Notes under the pieces: generated by a model
The model's input: only the letters and a program-made list of their open reading frames with translations
The model's database searches: none
Told to the model about the DNA's origin: nothing
Position numbers and translations under genes: made by a program
In this document: positions 26,692-39,600 of the stretch, one piece after another
Position numbering within the stretch: the stretch's first letter is position 1
How the letters are laid out: each line of letters opens with the position of its first letter
Assembly (NCBI GenBank): GCA_035048485.1
Contig: CM068587.1
Location: 36,064,316-36,128,315, forward strand
Length of the DNA: 64,000 bases
From: Pteria penguin
Taxonomy: Eukaryota > Mollusca > Bivalvia > Pterioida > Pteriidae
Direction of reading: 5' to 3'

Positions 26692-26748
26692 ATCTTTTTC
26701 TCTTCCTTGTCGATTTGAACAACGATTAGCTGAACAGTGGAACACCAT
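26692..26748 (-). pseudogene. THAP gene, first exon only (element 2)
   Basis: On the minus strand, 19 codons MVFHCSANRCSNRQGREKD end exactly at a gtgagt donor (26691). C-x4-C followed by SNR is the start of a THAP domain. The expected FHxFP..W part is not found further along this strand, so the rest is deleted. The ATG lies 39 bases inside the right inverted repeat, in mirror position to the ATG of the YqaJ gene at the other end. The donor abuts the last readable YqaJ codons, which marks the deletion joint. Confidence 0.6.
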
Positions 26749-26786
26749 GACTTTCTGCGTATCTAATGTAATCAACAGGTTGCCGC

Positions 26787-26844
26787 CCGGAAGCGTTTGT
26801 GCGCGTGCGCGAGTGTCTATCCCGCAGTTAAAGTAAAAGGGTTA
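26787..26844 (-). repeat. Right inverted repeat of two-gene element 2
   Basis: The inner part ccggaagcgtttgtgcgcgt..gc (26787-26810) is the inverse of 23161-23184 with one mismatch. The outer end aaaagggtta (26835-26844) is the inverse of the left outer end. The segments between differ in length. It is in promoter position for the THAP exon. Confidence 0.6.
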
Positions 26845-26917
26845 TTGGAAGGGAAATTCTGTCTGGAACATTCACAGGAGTTATAGCCCTTGGACGTAGA
26901 TTTCCTTAAAATATCTT

Positions 26918-27005
26918 GTCTTCGCGATTCCTCTTAAACCTTAAAGTGATTTTGAAAAAAAAAAACTTGGTACAAAGAAAGAACACCCTATAAAAATGTA
27001 CATAT
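26918..27005 (+). repeat. Direct repeat at the right flank of element 2
   Basis: Diverged copy of 23057-23137 in the same orientation. Confidence 0.4.
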
Positions 27006-28620
27006 TGGAAAAGATGCAATAAAAGAAACTGTCATTTTCATTGAATTTTTAAACATGGCCAACTATTACAGTTCTATGCGTCTGACACTAACTATCATTC
27101 ATACATTACAGATCATCTGTTAACATTTGATAATTTCTCTTCTTTGGAATATAAGTTGTTGTTGTGCCCTCAAATGAAAAGAAAATTCAAAGTTTTATAA
27201 ACATTTATTTTTGCATTCTTTCTGCATCCACAACAAGAGTTTTATTCATCTCTTATGGAAATTCTTGCATGTCTTCTGAAAATAATTGCATTTCTGATAT
27301 GAATAACAAGAAGCTAATGAAAACGATGTATTGAGTAAGCATATCCCGCCTTCTTATACTACTCTTGAGGAACCAATTTCTAAAGGACAATTTAAATGAA
27401 TTAGAATTTGAAAAACATATTTGGTCAATGTTTATTAAGTCGCCTGTTGAAAATATACATACATAGTGAGGCCCATCGCAAATGACTAAGTTCAAATTAA
27501 TCAAAATGCGTTGTTTGCAATTTTCGCATCAATAATTTACCGGGAAATATTTTTAACATATAAATCAAAATCATATCATTAGAATATTCATTTTGTTTTC
27601 TTCTCATTTCTCAAATTTTATCTCATTTGGAGTAGAAATAAAGAAATTAGGGCAATTTGAAAATAGCTAAAATCATTAAAATATCTAACGATACCGCGGC
27701 GGTACAGCGAGATGTTTATTTTGCCTTAAAATTGACGGCGCGCTTAGAATCAATGAGCATAAAAGCGAGATGTTCACTAGCGTTGTTCGGGGTCACGGTT
27801 GTATCAAATCCAGTGAAGTGAGGTTTTTCAGGTAGATACGTCCATTACCTGTAAACAGCTGATCGCCGAAGCGAAAACGATGTGCGATGCGGGCACACAC
27901 AAGTTTTTTCTATATATAATTTTCAGTTTTTAATTTATTTCTACCGGCCCATAATACGCGATAAGTATGTTTCCCCCGATTCATTTGATACCATTTTTAT
28001 GAAAATATACCTAGAAATGACTACAAACATTTGAAAATAAAAAGATAGCGTCTTCCTCTTTGCCAAAACAACGGTCCGCCATATTGTTTTCACAAGTCAT
28101 TTGATTACATCGATATAGATAGTAAACAATCGTACATTATAAAGTTTTCAAATAAGAGAATACATAACGAAAACAATTTCCATAGAAGTAATTATGATTA
28201 TCTTATTTGTGAAGAAATTACCCCGTAGCTATTATTTACAAAGTTTTATTTCTCAAAAGTTTCACTTCATCATTCATGATGAAATTTAAAGAACAGCGTG
28301 GGCGCGTGGGTTAATACTTACCATGAACGATTTTTATATTCGAATTGATAATTATTGGTATTTACATTAATTAAATATTTGACGATTTCATATAGTTTAT
28401 TGTAATTTTGTAGCTCTATTAATACGATTTTACACGTGTTTCCTCTGACTCGGGGCGACCTCCACGTATTGTCGTATAGAATTATGTACAGAAATACACA
28501 TTTCAATGTAATAAATACCAAGACATGTATTGTGCGATAAAATAAGACATCATTTCATCATTTAGTTTACATTGACCCCACTGTTTACAACTTCAGACTT
28601 ACATTTCAATTGCAGATAAG
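27006..28620. other. Non-coding stretch with a locally GC-richer part
   Basis: No gene recognised. 27690-27900 is richer in CG dinucleotides (ccgcggcggtac, ggcgcgc, gatcgccgaagcg) than its surroundings, which could mark an unannotated promoter or a relic. Nothing decisive. Confidence 0.35.
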
Positions 28621-28783
28621 TCTAGACCTCTGCGAAAGGAAGGTGGGTGGGGGGGGGGGGGGGGTTAATTTATTCATATTTAAGGAAGACATTCTTGTTA
28701 AAGGAAAAATGACGATTCTAAGAGCCTATTTTGATTCGAATGATTTGGTTTTAATTCTCTTTAATTAATTTTGGTATTTATAT

Positions 28784-28958
28784 CGGTGGCGAATCTAGAA
28801 TTTCCGAAATGGGAGGGGGTGGGGGGGGGGGGGGGGGGGGGGCGCACAAGTTAAAGTCCAATATAAACTAAAATACTCTGCCAATTTAGGAGCGAAATCT
28901 GAAGATTGACTCATAATTGTGGCAAAAAGGGGGAGCAACCCCTATAAATCCGCCACTG
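28784..28958. mobile_element. Possible MITE around a poly-G tract
   Basis: Short inverted ends cggtggcgaatct (28784) and aatccgccactg (28947-28958) enclose a long G tract. A related end, ggatctgccactgaa, occurs at 58387-58401. The inverted ends are short, so the boundaries are tentative. Confidence 0.4.
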
Positions 28959-30360
28959 TAGATATTAAAATGAGAGAACAAGTATATAACAATGAGAGAG
29001 CAAGTTATGTTAAGGTACTACGAAACACCAATCATCGCGTGACCTAAGATTCACGAAAAAAAAAATAAAGGTTTTAAATTTGTAATTTTTTATTTAGATA
29101 ACTGTGTATTGAAGACTTTATAGAAAATAATTCTAATTTGAATATTCCCCCGATATACTTGTAATTGGCACTCGAAAACGTGTGTTTTTCAGTACAGCTC
29201 GCATAAAAACACCAGCGACAGCGTTGACTCTTCGTCATGTGCAATCAGATGGCCAGTCCCAAGACGAATTCCATAATATTTTTAATAGTTGACTTCCTAA
29301 TCAAGTTGCAGTATTTTCAATATATCGAGGGTATATCGGGGTAACGTCGTCTAGGGCGATCACCTGTCACCTGTGCGGCTAAATTATTACGTAATATCAC
29401 CTCAGCCGGCTGTCTGACCCAGCAAATATCAACCTTCATTTCGTATATTTTAACAGCTTTCAAGATATTAATTAGCGATCTTAATAAACTGGGTATTCAT
29501 ATTAATGAATTAATTATCAGGTTTCCTGTTAATTGTGAAGGATTATCATGAAGGAGACATAAAGAACAGGAATTGAAATCAACCAAACTTTACGACAATT
29601 TGTATTTATGAAGAGTTTATATTTGAGATTATAACACTTTTATTAAAAGTTTTTATGTTTTTAAAATCATGAATTTAATACATATAGTAGATTAATATAA
29701 AAAAATTAAGCTGTACTATGATAAATTAAAAGGTATGTGATATTTTTCACATTTTTTAAAAAGAGTAATCCGCCCCTGATTTAGGTAAAAATGTTTTCGC
29801 TTATACAGAGCTTATTTTTTGTCATACAATCTAAATTCCTTCAAATATCCTTATAAGTAACCATTTTAAATAAGTTTTTACATTATTATGAATCCTTGTA
29901 TAAGTTTTTAGAAAAATGACCTTGGACATATGGACTTCGTCAAACTTTTCATCAAAGTCAAAATGCAATCTTCGTCAAGTTTAAGAGATTATATTTGAGA
30001 TGATAAGACTTACAACCAATGTTTTTATCTTTTTTCGTAATACCTGTAGTACATAAAGTAGATTAATATAAATAAATCACAAATTTTATGCATAACTGAT
30101 TAAGTTATACACTCATAAAACTGCGAGGTTGTGCATTTTCATTTGCTCGAAAAAGGTGTGAAAATGCAATATTGTCCATTTTCAAATCCTCATATCTTGT
30201 AAAGTACTGGAGATAAACCGGTGAAATTTTCAGAGTTTGTTGACTATAAAATATGCTTTGTAACTTACTTATTCTTTGGTATATTGTGATACAAGTAAAT
30301 TATTTATAGGTATCTAAAAAGTGTACATCATGTGTTTTTAAGGAAAAAGTTTGGGCCTCC
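28959..30360. other. Non-coding stretch
   Basis: AT-rich. Two similar segments (about 29590-29780 and 29970-30090) share attataacactttta/agtagattaatataaa strings, suggesting an old local duplication. No gene recognised. Confidence 0.35.
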
Positions 30361-30363
30361 CTA

Positions 30364-31276
<913 letters not shown>

Positions 31277-34182
31277 TCACAGTGAATTTAATACTATGGA
31301 ACGTTTCTTTTTATAATGATGAGTTCTCTTTATTATAATGGAGCCGGTGTGATGTGTCGTAGAGAGTGTACCATGCTTTCCATCTGCGGTATGGGCATGT
31401 GCAAAACTGCCATCCTTATGTACTATCGATGTAGCAGAACCTCCTTTATGTGCAACAGCTACTGCGTGTGTATGATTTGTATCTGCATGAGTGACACGTG
31501 GACCGTTGCCGGTAATAATATGAATTGTGTCTTTAGAAACGAGAACTGTTGCTTTAGTCTTCCGATTTCGAATCGGCCGCCCATATGTCCTAGGTCGTCC
31601 ATACCTAAGACAATCTAGAAAAAATAAGGTTATACATAAAAGAACTGTTAAATGCTTTAAAAACACTGTAATAAAAAATATTCTCAGATTTCTATTTGGT
31701 AAAAAACCTACATGTGCACATCTGAAATTTAATTAATAGTTTTAATATTTGTAGATCAAACATTAGTAGCATCCTGAATTGTTATCATGAATGACAAACA
31801 TACCTGTATTGTTGCAAAAAAAATGGTGGGTATCTTTTTGGTGAGCCCAATGTTTCCCAGAGCATTTTAAACTTAAAAGTCTATTGTAATAGGTCAGTGT
31901 AGCGCGCAAATACCGATTTCAACGATACTCTGCCCCTAAACCGAATTTTATATGGGGTTCTTACATGTAATTATATATCTTGATTAAATAAGTGAAAATC
32001 AATTCCAATTAATATGTATTCGAGGTAACACGGAAAAGATCGTGCCAGGGATTCTGAATAGTTTAGTACAGGATTCTTTACTTCATGTATGGATGTTATA
32101 ACATATACATATATTACGGAAAAAGTCAATATAATATAAAAAGTAAAAGACAAGTTTAAGAAATGTTTCTTGGTCGTTGAACGCACGAAACTACCCCAAT
32201 AAATAAAATTACAATCAAGATATTCTTGAATGTTTGATAATCAATTGGGATATGAAAAACGTTGAAAGAAAAAAGAGGAGTTACTGGCTCAGTTATGTGG
32301 CAGAAGTCACCATGGAGCTATGCAATACATGAATATAAATAATATACTAGAACATATAACACATTACAAAAATATTTGATTGTAGTGCAATTACGATAAT
32401 TTGACAAAAGCCAAACAAATGATGTGGTTAACACTCAACACAAAGAAAGAAAATATATTATTACCACCTGAGCCTGTGTGAACTGCGTGAGAAAATCTGT
32501 TTGGCAGACCCACCAGACATGATCAAAAGGTATACAAAATAGAATTCAACATTAGACATGTGCGAAAAGTATGGAAGAGCCGAGAAAGTGTCATTTGAAC
32601 AAAAGTTTAGGTACAATTAACACTAGACAATCAAGGACCTTAGATAGACTGGTAATAAAATTATTAGATGTAAGGGTGTTTCATAGTTTCAAACATACAG
32701 CTCGTTTTCGTTTATATTACAATCAGCAAAAATTCAATTTCAAGATAACCTGTTATAGTCATTGTAAAATTATAAAGGTTTTAACGAGTGAAGATGTAAT
32801 GTAAAGATGATGGATAAATCCAAACCATAAGTCTAAAAATCATGAAACCAGAGGACATACAGAATCAGTGAAAATGAAAAACAAGTAGAAAATAACAAAA
32901 TATGTCTACTTGAAGAGCATATGTGAACCCCTGTGATGGAGTGAGATCAGGTGCCCGGGGAGAGTGAGCATCTCCTGCTTGCTAGCAACACCCGTCACAT
33001 ATACCCAGTAGAAAGAGTCAAATCGTGTAAATTCCATATGTATTTATATATGGAGAAATCAAAGTAGGTAACCTTCTAGTATAGAAGGTGTCAAATCTGT
33101 GTAAAATGATTGGAATCGGTCTCAGTCCAAAACATTAATAATAAAATTTATCGGATAATACTTTTTAGTCAGTATAAGAGATGGACGTCAGGACGTTAAA
33201 TATCGAGCTAGGTGTATCTGTAGTCCCTAGTTTTAATGCAATATATATTCCATCTTAGAGCAAATGGAAAAATTTACAGAATATACCTTTCGAAGCCTGG
33301 TGATGTTCTCCTTGTCCTAACACTGGCTTAACCAATTACATTAAATATTCTAAATGTAGTATTTACACAAAATACGAATATTGCATTTAAACAAAGAAAT
33401 ATATTCATTATTTAGATCAAAAAATAAAATAAGTATAAGCTCATTTCTTATAAACATTAATGGTTTCATTGTCGTTTATGTCAATGATAATAGCTTCTTT
33501 ATACGATGTACCTTCTCTAGATTTTCTTTCATAATTAATTACGTATGCAGCTATTGCAATATTATACGAATGAATGAGAAAGATGTCATTTTCCGGAATG
33601 TTCACATTCCACTATGCGGTGAGTATCACCGTAAATCTGCATTAGTTGCTACTTAGTCCGGTAGTATCGACCAGATTTGTAACCCAAATTTGATCGGTTC
33701 AGATTCTTTACAATGATGTAACAATTCCCCATCCCATGTTGAGGAATGAGACCAAAACCGATGAAACCAAAGCTACTTGTCTCAGCAACATGTAAGTCGG
33801 TACATAAAAGATCAATCACTTTTTCGTCGGGTTTGTGGTACAATTATAAAACGATCACCTCATGATCATGTACCCATTAATTTTAAATTTTTTTTATCGT
33901 GAATCGTTTTATTTTGAATAAGGATACATAGTTTACTATACGATTGAAGGACCGATCCTGAGAATATTGTCGTAAACGTCCTAAGGTAATTATTTCGATG
34001 AAATAAATTTATCAGTTTATATATTGAACTTGGCATAATTCTATACTCCAAAAGGCGCATTAAGTAATATCAGAAAAAAGACAACGTAACACAGCGTCAC
34101 AACGTGAAAGTAAATGTAGCTTACCCACAATGATGGCAATATATATGCTAAATATAAAACAGATAAGCACAACTCCTCTCAT
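31277..34182 (-). CDS. His-rich secreted repeat protein, paralog B
   Basis: Exon 1 (34182-34125) encodes MRGVVLICFIFSIYIAIIV and has the same 58-base length and phase as exon 1 of paralog A. Exon 2 (31614-31277) follows a tttttctag acceptor and reads DCLRYGRPRTYGRPIRNRK, then a single H-A-V-A-V-A-H-KGGSATSIVH unit, a His-rich spacer (AHAHTADGKHGTLSTTHH) and a basic tail KRTHHYKKKRS. Paralog A has three such units, so the repeat number changed after duplication. The stop overlaps a gtgagt donor (ct|gtgagt), as in paralog A, so a further exon is likely. Secreted, basic, His-rich. Function unknown. Confidence 0.75.
31740..32265. other. Intron of paralog B, no further feature
   Basis: AT-rich. 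No element boundaries recognised. Confidence 0.4.
32270..32430 (+). repeat. Interspersed repeat R, second reference copy
   Basis: Reads ggagttactggctcagttat, tcaccatggagctatgcaat, acatgaatataaataatata, ctagaacatataacacatt. It carries neither insertion present in the copy near 46 kb, so it gives the empty-site sequence for both. Confidence 0.75.
32806..33130 (-). pseudogene. 3' tail of the retroelement at 48132-48900, 5'-truncated copy
   Basis: Inverse of 48590-48900: same 3' terminus (atttatccatcatctttaca), same gaacccctgtgatggagtga and cccggggagagtgagcatct segments. The reverse-transcriptase part is absent. It lies in the intron of paralog B. Confidence 0.75.
33131..34120. other. Intron of paralog B, no further feature
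   Basis: No gene recognised between the retroelement tail and exon 1. Confidence 0.4.
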
Positions 34183-34430
34183 CTTCCAATACAATAATTC
34201 ACCTTATCAATAAATGATAAATGTAATATACCTTTGACTTATTGTTCTATAATTTTTGTAGGCCTTAGATCGGCTTGTTAAAGATTCTTAGAAAAGTTTT
34301 ACATGTATTTTTATGTAGTATATTATGTTACTACTTACTTACTGATGTCAGTAAAAGGATTATTGAAATTTTACATTATATAAGAGGATAATTTTCTGTT
34401 CTTTGCGAGAAGAAAAGACAGAAGACATCT
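34183..34430 (-). promoter_or_regulatory. Promoter region of paralog B
   Basis: Homologous to 19036-19290. Conservation continues about 250 bases upstream of the ATG and then fades. Confidence 0.55.
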
Positions 34431-35289
34431 GATCAAGCTGTATGACACAAATCACCAAGGACATGCACATAAAACATGAGAAGTAAAATAAACACAGAAA
34501 ACAATACAAGACTATTCTGTTGTACTGCAGTTACGGCACCGACATGGGGCGGTCAATTAAAGTAACAAACCTCACTCAACTGGTATGGTTAAAGTATTTG
34601 TATGTAGTATATTATTTTACTGCTTTCTCTCTGATTTAATTAAAGGGATAATTTGTAATAAATTTTTTTTGTAAAACATATATAGGTTGGGTGCTTAATT
34701 ATGATGTTTCTTCGAGTGATAAGCTATTAATCTCACATGACATTGTAGAGCGGATATATTACATGTCAGTGATATAAAACACTTTTTGCACGTTCTCGCA
34801 TTCAGATTCAAATAAATATATTTATTAGCTCTCTCTTTTATTATTCCACTAACCAGAGTTATCCCGTCTCCTATTAGTGTTCTTTATGTCAACAAACCTG
34901 TCCGTACTTTTGTATAGGTTCCCTGGTCACGTGCACGTGTTAGCAATTTATATGCATGGGTATGATCTGTGTGTTATGTTTTATTAAGTAAAGTCACATT
35001 TGCATTAAATTTGAAACTTTTACTAAAGGTGGTGACAACTATGGAAGTTTGCTGATAATTTTAGATGGGGGATTCCTTTCAATATCTGAGAAATCCTTCT
35101 CGTAAGGTATAATTATAATAAAAACGAAGTTCCTAAACAAAATCGTTATGGTATCAAAAATTGTGGAAGTCGCACTGATTCCCTTAATTTTGATGCCAAC
35201 AACATATTTGTGGAATGATTGAGAATGGACTTATACATTAAAAACGACTGTTTTGGAAAATGATTTTTTTATACTGCATATATTTTTCG
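34431..35289. other. Non-coding stretch
   Basis: No gene recognised. Confidence 0.4.
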
Positions 35290-35737
35290 TTAAGATGGAC
35301 CCTGTAAGGCAGCAGACACGAAAGACGACATTGTTTCAAATCAACCATACTTTTTTATTATTCATGTACGACAAAAGTACTGTCTAATGTGCTTGCCTTG
35401 TATACATAAGTAAACTGACACAAGGAGTAGTGATTTCCATTTTCACCGATTATATGCCAGAAATTTAAAAACACAAGCATATTTTTCCATTCTAATGCAA
35501 ACTGTGTATACACTGCATTTTAGAAGTATACAGATGACTCTATCAAACAGCTGATTGTGTCAATTTACTCATGTATACAAGGAACGCACATTAGACACTA
35601 CTTTTGTCGTACATGAATAATAAAAATGTATGGTTGATTTAAAACAGTGTTGTGCATTTTGAAACGGTGACAGCCACCGATACATTGCTCTGTATAACAT
35701 GTGTCGTCTTTCTGCTGCCTTACAGGGTCCATCTTAA
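35290..35737. mobile_element. 448-bp MITE with TTAA ends (piggyBac-like)
   Basis: The left end TTAAgatggaccctgtaagg and its inverse at the right end bound arms of more than 100 bases. The arms include gtacgacaaaagtactgtct and ttgtatacataagtaaactga on the left, and inverse partners on the right. TTAA at both ends matches the target duplication of piggyBac-type elements. There is no transposase. Confidence 0.8.
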
Positions 35738-36600
35738 GGAAAAATATATACTTGGATTACCGTCGGGTGTATGTTAGAAATGACCTCTAATATGACTTGC
35801 AAAATGACAAAATGAATCCAAGTTCATCAGGATAGTAATTTACAGGAATGATTAAAATGTTTCGTACTTTTGTAGAAACTTCAAATGCAATTTCAATCTT
35901 TATTGCATTCCAACTGTTAAGTATTTAGAACAAAATTTCACTCCAAATAGTGAAAACATACCATCTTTCCACTTGTTCTTCAGTTTGTTGGGTTCTAGAC
36001 TCGACAGTCATTGTTCATTAAATACTGAAGAATTAAATCCCTGATTTTGACCGTATTTCTAATTTGCTAAGGTTCGTTTAATTCGTATCCAAAAGCAAAT
36101 CCTTTCCCTAAAAGAAAATAAAAAATACCAATCCAATCTCAGAATGAAAAGAAAACAACAAACAAACCAAAAAAAAACAAAGGGGGGGGGGGAGGTTAAA
36201 AACAGAAAAGCACAACGATGATGACGAGTGCAATGCATTGTATTTTTCACTGATTTGATTTACTGAAATGTATCTTTATTTTCATTTTATTTACTGAACG
36301 TGTCATAACACCGATTACTATTGTATTTTACAGTTTTACATCAGATCAGAGAATATACATACATAATAAATACATGCAATATCTAAATTTTCTATACTGT
36401 GATCATACCATTCCATTTTCCTCAATCGATCATTCTTAATCTATAATGAAGCTAGAGAAATGTAAATGTAAAGCTCGCGTATGGCTGATTTAACCGACAT
36501 GGTATTTGAAAAGAAGATCATGAACAGGTGGGAATAATATGTTTTTCATCGACACAAAAAATTCAGTGCAACACGTACATAAACTACTAATCTCTGATAA
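35738..36600. other. Upstream region of the acidic secreted gene
   Basis: AT-rich with a G tract at 36181-36193. No clear promoter motif. Confidence 0.35.
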
Positions 36601-36608
36601 TGGAAACC

Positions 36609-39600
36609 ATGAAGGTGTTGTTGATATACATCTCAGTGCTGATTGTGGGTAAGTCGTTATCAGTCTTTTAAAGATAGTACGCTTATACAACTGGTTTTGT
36701 CTTAAATTTTGCTTTTCTTAAGCCTTTTAAAAGTAAAAAAGTAATAAATTTGTTTAATCATAAGGTTTGTTAAGCTCCGCCTTCTTTGCGAGCTACTTTC
36801 ACATGTAAATTTCACAAATATAAATCAGCATATAGTATAGTTGTAATTCTTAATTAATGCGTAGTGATAACTATTACATATTGCATCAGCATATAGTTGC
36901 ACGAGAGGGATAATATAGTGCAAAGGTTAACAATGATCAACCACATTATTTATAGATGTACTTCCGTATTTTGCATATGCTATATACATTCTTTGCATAA
37001 TATATGTATATTATCCCCATATGTTAAATACATTCTTTGCATAATATATGTATATTATCCCCATGAATATTGAAATTTAATTTTCTGAATTCACATTAGG
37101 TTATCCTTCAAGCTCGAAGCAGGAAATAACGTAGCTTATACATGCGTAGAAATTTGTTTTGCAATACTTATAACGGATTAAATTTTCCAGATTATATATA
37201 AACTCGCAATATGGCAATCTGTTGTCTCACGGTATAACACTAGACTACGGTATTATTCTTCTCTTTCTTATCATAACAGTTCATTCTTATTTATGACATA
37301 ATTATGAAATTAATATACCGACGTGCTATTAAGTTTTCATCCTTTACATATAATCAATAATAATAATTTTGGTTTTGGTTGTCTGATTCTTGTTTTGTGT
37401 CACACCATGATCATTGTACTGGTGTGCTAACAACATGTACCTGAGGCCAGTATAGAAATTTAAACACATGCAAAGGATGCACCAAAAGCAGTTTCAGAGC
37501 TGTCACGTGCCACATCCATTTCACGGCACCTCGGTTTTTATTGTCCGAAAGACAAGACACCAACAAACCACCAGCAGGATTCGTACCATAGACCTCTCGG
37601 TCGCCAGTAAAGCACCAAACAGATGGATCTACGTCGGCTCGATACATGTAATAGAATTTAATCTTATAAGAACAATAACAATCAGTGAACCTTTAAAATA
37701 TGTGATTTTCTCCTCAGTACATGACATATCATCAGACCTCAGATTCTTAAACATATCACATATTAAGTACTGCCATTTCTGGAATACAGCCCCTTATCCA
37801 GAAAGGCACTTCTGATATCATTGTATTACCTGTTGAAAACTGAATAAACCGTGAAATAACACTGACCTTTTGTAGACGGACTGGTAGATTATGCACATTG
37901 AGATCTTATCTGTGTTACTGATAGGAACGATTATTGAGTTGGATGAAATCATATTGTAAAATCATTTATGTTGGATGCTTAGCCCTAAAAGGATCTTGAA
38001 CAAAATATGATGATGATGATGATACTGCTGTTGAACGTGTATTGAAATCGATGATCGCTATGATATAAATACTATGATTATGGACCATTTTAATAAAGTT
38101 GGTTATCTGTCCTTGCTATTGAGATGGTCAGCAGAATTTGGAAAGGAGCAGTATAAATTTCAAGCCAACGACTGTTAATAAAATTTATTCATACAGTCAG
38201 TTGACCATGGCGAGATGTGGTCAGTCAAGTAGCAGTCACATTTATATACCTCACCGTGATATGCAGAGAGTAGGAGAGTTCTTATGAAGGACAGATAAAT
38301 CACCTCATTGAAATGGCTTATAATTAGTTACATTAAGTTCTTTTGTATTACATATTAACATGATTAATAATTTTAATCTTAATTTACGTATACTTTTCCT
38401 AAATGAGCAATATCGAAGTTCTTTCTTAGGATCTCGTGTTTTACAGTCTCATCTGATATCTGGTATGATTTATATAGGGACATCTCCGCAAGAGCCAGAT
38501 CATTTTTAATCTTTGATTATATATCACGACTGTAAAATATCCTTTGTTCGAGTTCCTTTCCGTATTTATTTTTTATTATTTAAAAGCACTCACTATTTGT
38601 TTCAATTAGTAAATCATTCTTCTTCTTGTTCTTTCATTACGAGGTGTACTCAGAAATTGAGAGTTATATTTCATGATTCATACTAATATCAATACAAGCT
38701 ATGTTCACAAAACATATTATGAAACAAACTCTTAACTTATTCACGATGTTGATTAATATCATATACATATTAATTAAATGCAAGGTCTGAATTTCCAGCA
38801 TTGAACGTTGATGCAGATTCTACAACAGACTTATTGAAAGAGGCAGCATCCGATCCTGATACGTCAGATTTACTAAAAGATATTGAAAGTACAATCGAGA
38901 AAGATGTAAGTATATGAGTGGAAAATAATAATAGTAATGCTTCTTATCAATTGTAATTATTTCCACTGCTGAATGATGCACTCGAAATTGACATGCATAG
39001 CAAACAGAATGGGCATAGAAAATCTAAACAAAACTATTCAGCACTGCACAAACCCAACAATATATAAGAATTGCACAAAGACATGAATTCTCAGAAATTT
39101 TTATTGTCGATAAACACACTTACGCGGGTATACTTATACTTATACTTGTCAAAGCCTTTGGACCCTGGTTAACAATAATGTAAAACACTGTAATTAATGG
39201 TTCTATTGGGATATGGAATATGGTCATTTTAGCATTTATGGATATTTTTGGTAATTTTCACCTTTTTGACATAGATTCTTTTTTTTCATAGATTTCATAG
39301 ACACAAATTAGTATACAACACTGGTTGACTATATATGGTAATTGATCATCGAAAATGGAACCTAATATAATTGTTCATATCTCTTTCAAAATTAATCTGC
39401 ATATGTTTTTAGGAAAAGGGTGAGAAAAAAATTGATCCTGAAACGCAACAGCCAGAGACAATTAAGAATGTTGTAAATAAGAAAACAGGTGCAGCGGTAG
39501 CGGTACTGTCCGGAAATCAAAAGCAGAATGTTATCACAGAAAGTTCTTCTGGGAATGGAGAAGCAGATTCCGTAAGCACAGCGGGGAATGGCGATGCTGT

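Larger units (their letters stand above)
23208..26696 (+). pseudogene. SAP-SWIM-YqaJ nuclease gene, copy 2 (nearly readable)
   Basis: The ATG at 23208 reads MATRESLNKF. A one-base frame change leads to LCDDLAVPTKGKLKAELISSV, a SAP domain. Exons with matching phases follow. They are 23403-23627 (VELPKPTFSAIYNF, GLDRAVQHFDSGDVQNIQLSQ), 24314-24471 (YVRAQCLASMKKQRYDVYIC, ending CQCPVGKEC), 25245-25537 (CSHIGGLLIALN) and 25662-25784 (TLWDIPEETPEPLY). Then 26008-26182 (LHRFRLKSSMFGSILRAG) and 26505 onward (GNLPAAVKWGIDYEDQARDE). CxC and CxH of the SWIM finger are both intact. An in-frame TGA at 26614 is followed by the same frame reading CNTFAYIGASSDGRVRE, the SPDG-like nuclease motif with its Asp. 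The later E-x-K and Q-x-Q motifs are absent, so the 3' end is deleted. Probable DNA end-processing or strand-exchange nuclease; its cellular role is unknown. Confidence 0.7.
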
